From the NCBI GenBank assembly GCA_016715405.1, contig JADKAE010000007.1:200065-264064 (forward strand): a stretch of DNA of 64,000 nucleotides. Reading direction: 5' to 3'. This stretch comes from Saprospiraceae bacterium. GTDB taxonomy: Bacteria > Bacteroidota > Bacteroidia > Chitinophagales > Saprospiraceae. Positions 61,424-64,000 of the stretch are shown here, in pieces. A model generated the notes under the pieces. It was given only the letters and a program-made list of their open reading frames with translations, ran no database searches and had not been told where the DNA came from. The position numbers were made by a program, and so were the translations under genes. How positions within the stretch are numbered: the first letter of the stretch is position 1; the number at the start of each line of letters is the position of its first letter.

Positions 61424-62266
61424 CTATAACATATCCGTAATTTGAACCGCAATCAAGTCCACTATAATCACAAGTAAAGAGCCTAAAACGACAGCCGAAT
61501 TGGCGGCCAATCCTACACTCTCGGTTCCGCGCCCTGCCGTATATCCCTTGTAACAACCTACAAAGCCGATGACAGCGCCGAAAAAGAAAGTTTTTATCAC
61601 AGCAGGAATAAAATCACTAAATCCAAGGGAACTGAATGCCTGAGAGAAAAATAAAGTAAAACTAACTTCTCCCTTTATGTTTGCTCCGGCCCAACTTCCC
61701 AGCATACCGAGTCCGTCCGCATATATCACCAATATCGGGATCATCAGCGTAGCAGCTATCACTCTGGTCACTACTAAAAAACGCATAGGGTTGGTGGCCG
61801 ATACTTCCATGGCTTCTATCTGCTCGGTTACTCTCATCGCTCCGAGTTCAGCGCCCATGCCCGAACCTATTTTCCCTGCGCATATCAATGCTGTTATTAC
61901 AGGCCCCATTTCCCGGATAAGCGATACGGCTATCATGCCGGGAAGCATAGATACCGCGCCAAAATCAACAAGGGTGGGCCGTGACTGAATGGTAAGCACT
62001 AAACCCATGATGATGCCGGTAACAGATATTAGCGCAAGAGATTTATATCCGATCTGAAAACACTGTCGAAAAAATTCTTTGAATTCAAAATCGCGGGAAA
62101 AGGTTTCTCTGATCGTAAGCCATACGAACAAAGAGAAATCGGCCACTTCCGTTAAAAAGCTGGTTGCTTTTCCGGATATTTCAGTTGATTTTTCACTAAT
62201 CTTGATAAGATTTTTTGAAATACCCTGAATGGCCGGTTCTATTTTAAAGACGGGCATTTTTTTCAT
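61424..62266 (-). CDS. mlaE: MlaE-like ABC transporter permease
   Basis: 280 residues with five or six membrane helices (ALISVTGIIMGLVLTIQS, MIPILVIYADGLGMLGSW, VIKTFFFGAVIGFVGCYKG, ALVVLGSLLVIIVDLIAV-type end). Diagnostic MlaE motifs: REMGPVITALICAGKIGSGMGAELGAMRVTEQIEAM and GYTAGRGTESVGLAANSAVV. It forms the inner-membrane core of the phospholipid transporter with MlaF and MlaD. First gene of the mla-tam operon. ATG at 62266 or 62257. Confidence 0.92.
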   Translation of the reverse strand: MKKMPVFKIEPAIQGISKNLIKISEKSTEISGKATSFLTEVADFSLFVWLTIRETFSRDFEFKEFFRQCFQIGYKSLALISVTGIIMGLVLTIQSRPTLVDFGAVSMLPGMIAVSLIREMGPVITALICAGKIGSGMGAELGAMRVTEQIEAMEVSATNPMRFLVVTRVIAATLMIPILVIYADGLGMLGSWAGANIKGEVSFTLFFSQAFSSLGFSDFIPAVIKTFFFGAVIGFVGCYKGYTAGRGTESVGLAANSAVVLGSLLVIIVDLIAVQITDML

Positions 62267-62394
62267 GGTTAATATTTAAATTTACCCGCATACAGGATGT
62301 TATTAAGCAGACTTTACAACACAAAGGTGATGGTGTTTTACCCGAAAAGCATTACATAACTTATGAAATAAATTACATGTTTCACAGATGCGAG

Positions 62395-62423
62395 TGAAAA
62401 GTAAGAGGAAAGATGGCAGGGCG
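62395..62423. promoter_or_regulatory. Second copy of the 29-bp element, upstream of mlaE
   Basis: Same element as 52442-52470 (27 of 29 identical), about 130-157 bases 5' of the mlaE start. The 273-base gap 62267-62539 otherwise holds no gene; CACCTTTG on the minus strand near 62331-62338 is a weak -7 candidate. Confidence 0.4.
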
Positions 62424-62539
62424 TTATACTATGAGTGATTATCCCGGCCCAATAGCGAGCTTTGCGACACCTTTGTGCACCTTGCGTTTAAATTATTGCC
62501 GAAATACAACGCATTTTCGGCTGGTTTACCAAATGGTTA

Positions 62540-63325
62540 CTATAATGCTATACCATTCTCAATATTACCTGATAAATCACTTATAAACCGCGCCATCTGC
62601 CCCCCATCAACCACATCATGGTCCAATAAAATGGAAATATTAACCATCTCTCTTATTACAATTTCATCATTCACTACCACCGGCTTTTTGGAAATATTTC
62701 CTATTCCAAAACAAACCGGATGAACGGATATGGGAATAAACCAGCCATTCGCCTTTCCTAGCATTCCTACAGACGTAATGGCAACATTGCCCATTTTGCT
62801 ATACGCAAAGTGGGGATGTGTTAACAGATATTGCCAAAATAACCGCCTGATAAACCCCGGTAAAATATAGTAGAACCGCTCAAGCTTTTTTGATTTGTTG
62901 TGAAGCACTATGTCTTTATCCGTTAGCTGGTGCTCCCGGGCCGCTGCTATCTGATCGAAAATGGATTCGATACTCCTTTCGTTTGCTTTTTCAATAATTA
63001 ATGGAATGGGAACTTTGTGCCCGTTTATGTCTTTTTCAACGATAATAGATACATTAATATCCTTAAAGATGACGACTTTTCGCTTCCCCGCAAGATAGGC
63101 TGCCACATTTTCATACTCTTTTATGGTAAGACTGATCACTTTGATAAGCCACGCTGTCAATGATATCCTGGCGTTTGAATTCTTTAACTGTTTTATCTTT
63201 TCTCTGCTCCCGGATACATCAATTTCTATCATCGCGGCAATATGATGTTTCCGGATGCCTATGGCACAAATATCATTGGTCGCAATCCTGGTTTTTGGAA
63301 AGTATTTAAGCCTGAAATCTGCCAT
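62540..63325 (-). CDS. Stand-alone 2-oxo acid dehydrogenase-type acyltransferase domain (E2-like)
   Basis: About 261 residues from MADFRLKYFPKTRIATND (63325). It matches the E2 catalytic domain: KHHIAAMIEIDVSGSREKIKQL, VPIPLIIEKANERSIESI, GNVAITSVGMLGKANGWFIP, and the C-terminal active-site motif HDVVDGG (HxxxDG). No lipoyl or subunit-binding domain is present. The frame is open upstream to 63439, but those residues are not family-like. Such single-domain proteins are annotated as E2 components without known partners; the acyl substrate is unknown. Confidence 0.8.
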   Translation of the reverse strand: MADFRLKYFPKTRIATNDICAIGIRKHHIAAMIEIDVSGSREKIKQLKNSNARISLTAWLIKVISLTIKEYENVAAYLAGKRKVVIFKDINVSIIVEKDINGHKVPIPLIIEKANERSIESIFDQIAAAREHQLTDKDIVLHNKSKKLERFYYILPGFIRRLFWQYLLTHPHFAYSKMGNVAITSVGMLGKANGWFIPISVHPVCFGIGNISKKPVVVNDEIVIREMVNISILLDHDVVDGGQMARFISDLSGNIENGIAL

Positions 63326-63879
63326 TTGAGGAGGTGGTATTTTGTGATGCCAATACTTGTAAAGGTAGGGTTTGCGCTTGAGGAAAACAAGCGTGGGGTG
63401 ATTTGGTGATTGGAAGAGGGGGGGGACTAATGGCGTCAACTTAACAAATTATTTAACCGCAGAGTTACACCTGAGTTACGCCGAGGTTTCGCAGAGGCAC
63501 AAGGACACCGCTGGCGCGAGGTTCCACCTCGTCGTTTTATCCTTCGGGTTTTACCCGATTGTAGCTGTGTCTGTCGGGTTGGAACCCGACTGATAAGCAG
63601 CACGAGATTTGAATCTTGCGCCAGCGCGCGCGTGTTTTGTTTTGGATTTTAGTGGTTGTTTTTGGCAACCTCGCGCCAGCGGGGAACACCAGTTACCTCA
63701 TTTTTGGGTCAGCTTTTCAGAATTTGATTAAGTAAGCGTTTTGTTCCAGATCTGTGCTGAAATCAGGAAAACGATTTAATAAAAAATTGTGACTATAAGT
63801 TGGCTTGTGGTGTGAGAGGGCTGGGGTGGGCTTAGGGCTCACCTCTCACTACTCGATTAAAAACAGTCCTCCTATTATC
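63326..63879. repeat. 554-bp gene-free region with a 175-bp inverted-repeat element
   Basis: The element runs 63508-63682, bounded by 16-bp terminal inverted repeats (CCGCTGGCGCGAGGTT and exact complement). Inside are four or five mini-hairpins: CGAGGTtccACCTCG, CGGGTtttACCCG, GTCGGGTTggAACCCGAC and CGAGATTtgAATCTtG. Next to it are gttacgccgagg / cgcagagg words (63455-63500). No coding sequence is visible in 63683-63879. Confidence 0.7.
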
Positions 63880-64000
63880 CTACTGAACGATAAACTTAGC
63901 AACACCTTTTCTTTTGCCGTTATCCAATTGGATGAAATAACTTCCCGGAGATAAAGAAGCTATATCCATTGAAATGGTATTTCGCCCGGTTACTGTAAAT
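63880..64000 (-). CDS. C-terminal end of a T9SS substrate (partial, runs off the window)
   Basis: The last 39 codons of a minus-strand gene, ending at TAG (63880-63882). The sequence NTISMDIASLSPGSYFIQLD followed by GKRKGVAKFIV matches the end of a type A sorting domain. The rest of the gene lies beyond 64000, so nothing else can be said. Confidence 0.75.
   Translation of the reverse strand, partial: FTVTGRNTISMDIASLSPGSYFIQLDNGKRKGVAKFIVQ

Overview
This 64 kb window comes from a Bacteroidota chromosome, most likely the Saprospiria/Saprospiraceae-Lewinella side of the phylum. The evidence is a type IX secretion/gliding operon (gldK, gldL, gldM, gldN) with a PorP/SprF-type gene, type IX C-terminal sorting domains, a TonB-dependent receptor paired with a DUF4249 lipoprotein, a hybrid two-component regulator with a beta-propeller sensor, and several promoters of the TAnnTTTG type. 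No tRNA, rRNA, CRISPR array, transposase or reverse transcriptase was seen.

Layout. 0-7 kb: lipoprotein, ECF sigma factor with an anti-sigma-like TPR protein, a vanadium-haloperoxidase/MopE-repeat/type IX fusion, a secreted repeat protein and a heavy-metal-binding lipoprotein. 7-14 kb: beta-propeller protein, START protein, UbiD decarboxylase, DUF4249 lipoprotein and TonB receptor. 14-24 kb: acetyl-CoA synthetase, a protein with an effector-associated-like domain, EttA, an HD hydrolase, then the most notable locus: a SIR2-like protein overlapping a STAND NTPase with a formylglycine-generating-enzyme (FGE) domain. The last codons of that FGE domain look like the variable repeat of a diversity-generating retroelement (DGR). 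24-36 kb: prohibitin, cytochrome c, AnmK, epimerase, cyclase-TPR protein, GH3, HtrA, glucosaminidase and a YyaL-type protein. 36-42 kb: PorP/SprF plus gldKLMN. 42-48 kb: UPF1-like helicase, ABC exporter, Doc toxin-antitoxin pair inside a duplicated exporter 3' end, and alpha carbonic anhydrase. 48-62 kb, all on the minus strand: mlaE-mlaF-mlaD-tamB-tamL followed by a large hybrid regulator, forming an envelope lipid and outer-membrane-protein transport locus. 62-64 kb: a stand-alone E2-type acyltransferase, a hairpin-rich repeat element and the tail of another type IX substrate.

Two window-wide properties matter to any reader. First, about 22 one- or two-base indels, almost all one base missing from a short homopolymer, split 17 otherwise intact genes. 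They look like sequencing errors, so I give joined coordinates and do not call these genes pseudogenes. Second, many intergenic gaps hold arrays of 6-9 nt words, often followed by the complementary array so that the gap can fold as a long hairpin. One such array has been captured in frame inside the STAND NTPase gene.

Proposed main system: SIR2-like/effector-associated protein plus membrane-anchored STAND receptor with a DGR-diversified ligand-binding domain, transcribed as one operon. This is an inference from sequence patterns. The decisive test is to find the template repeat and reverse transcriptase elsewhere in the genome.
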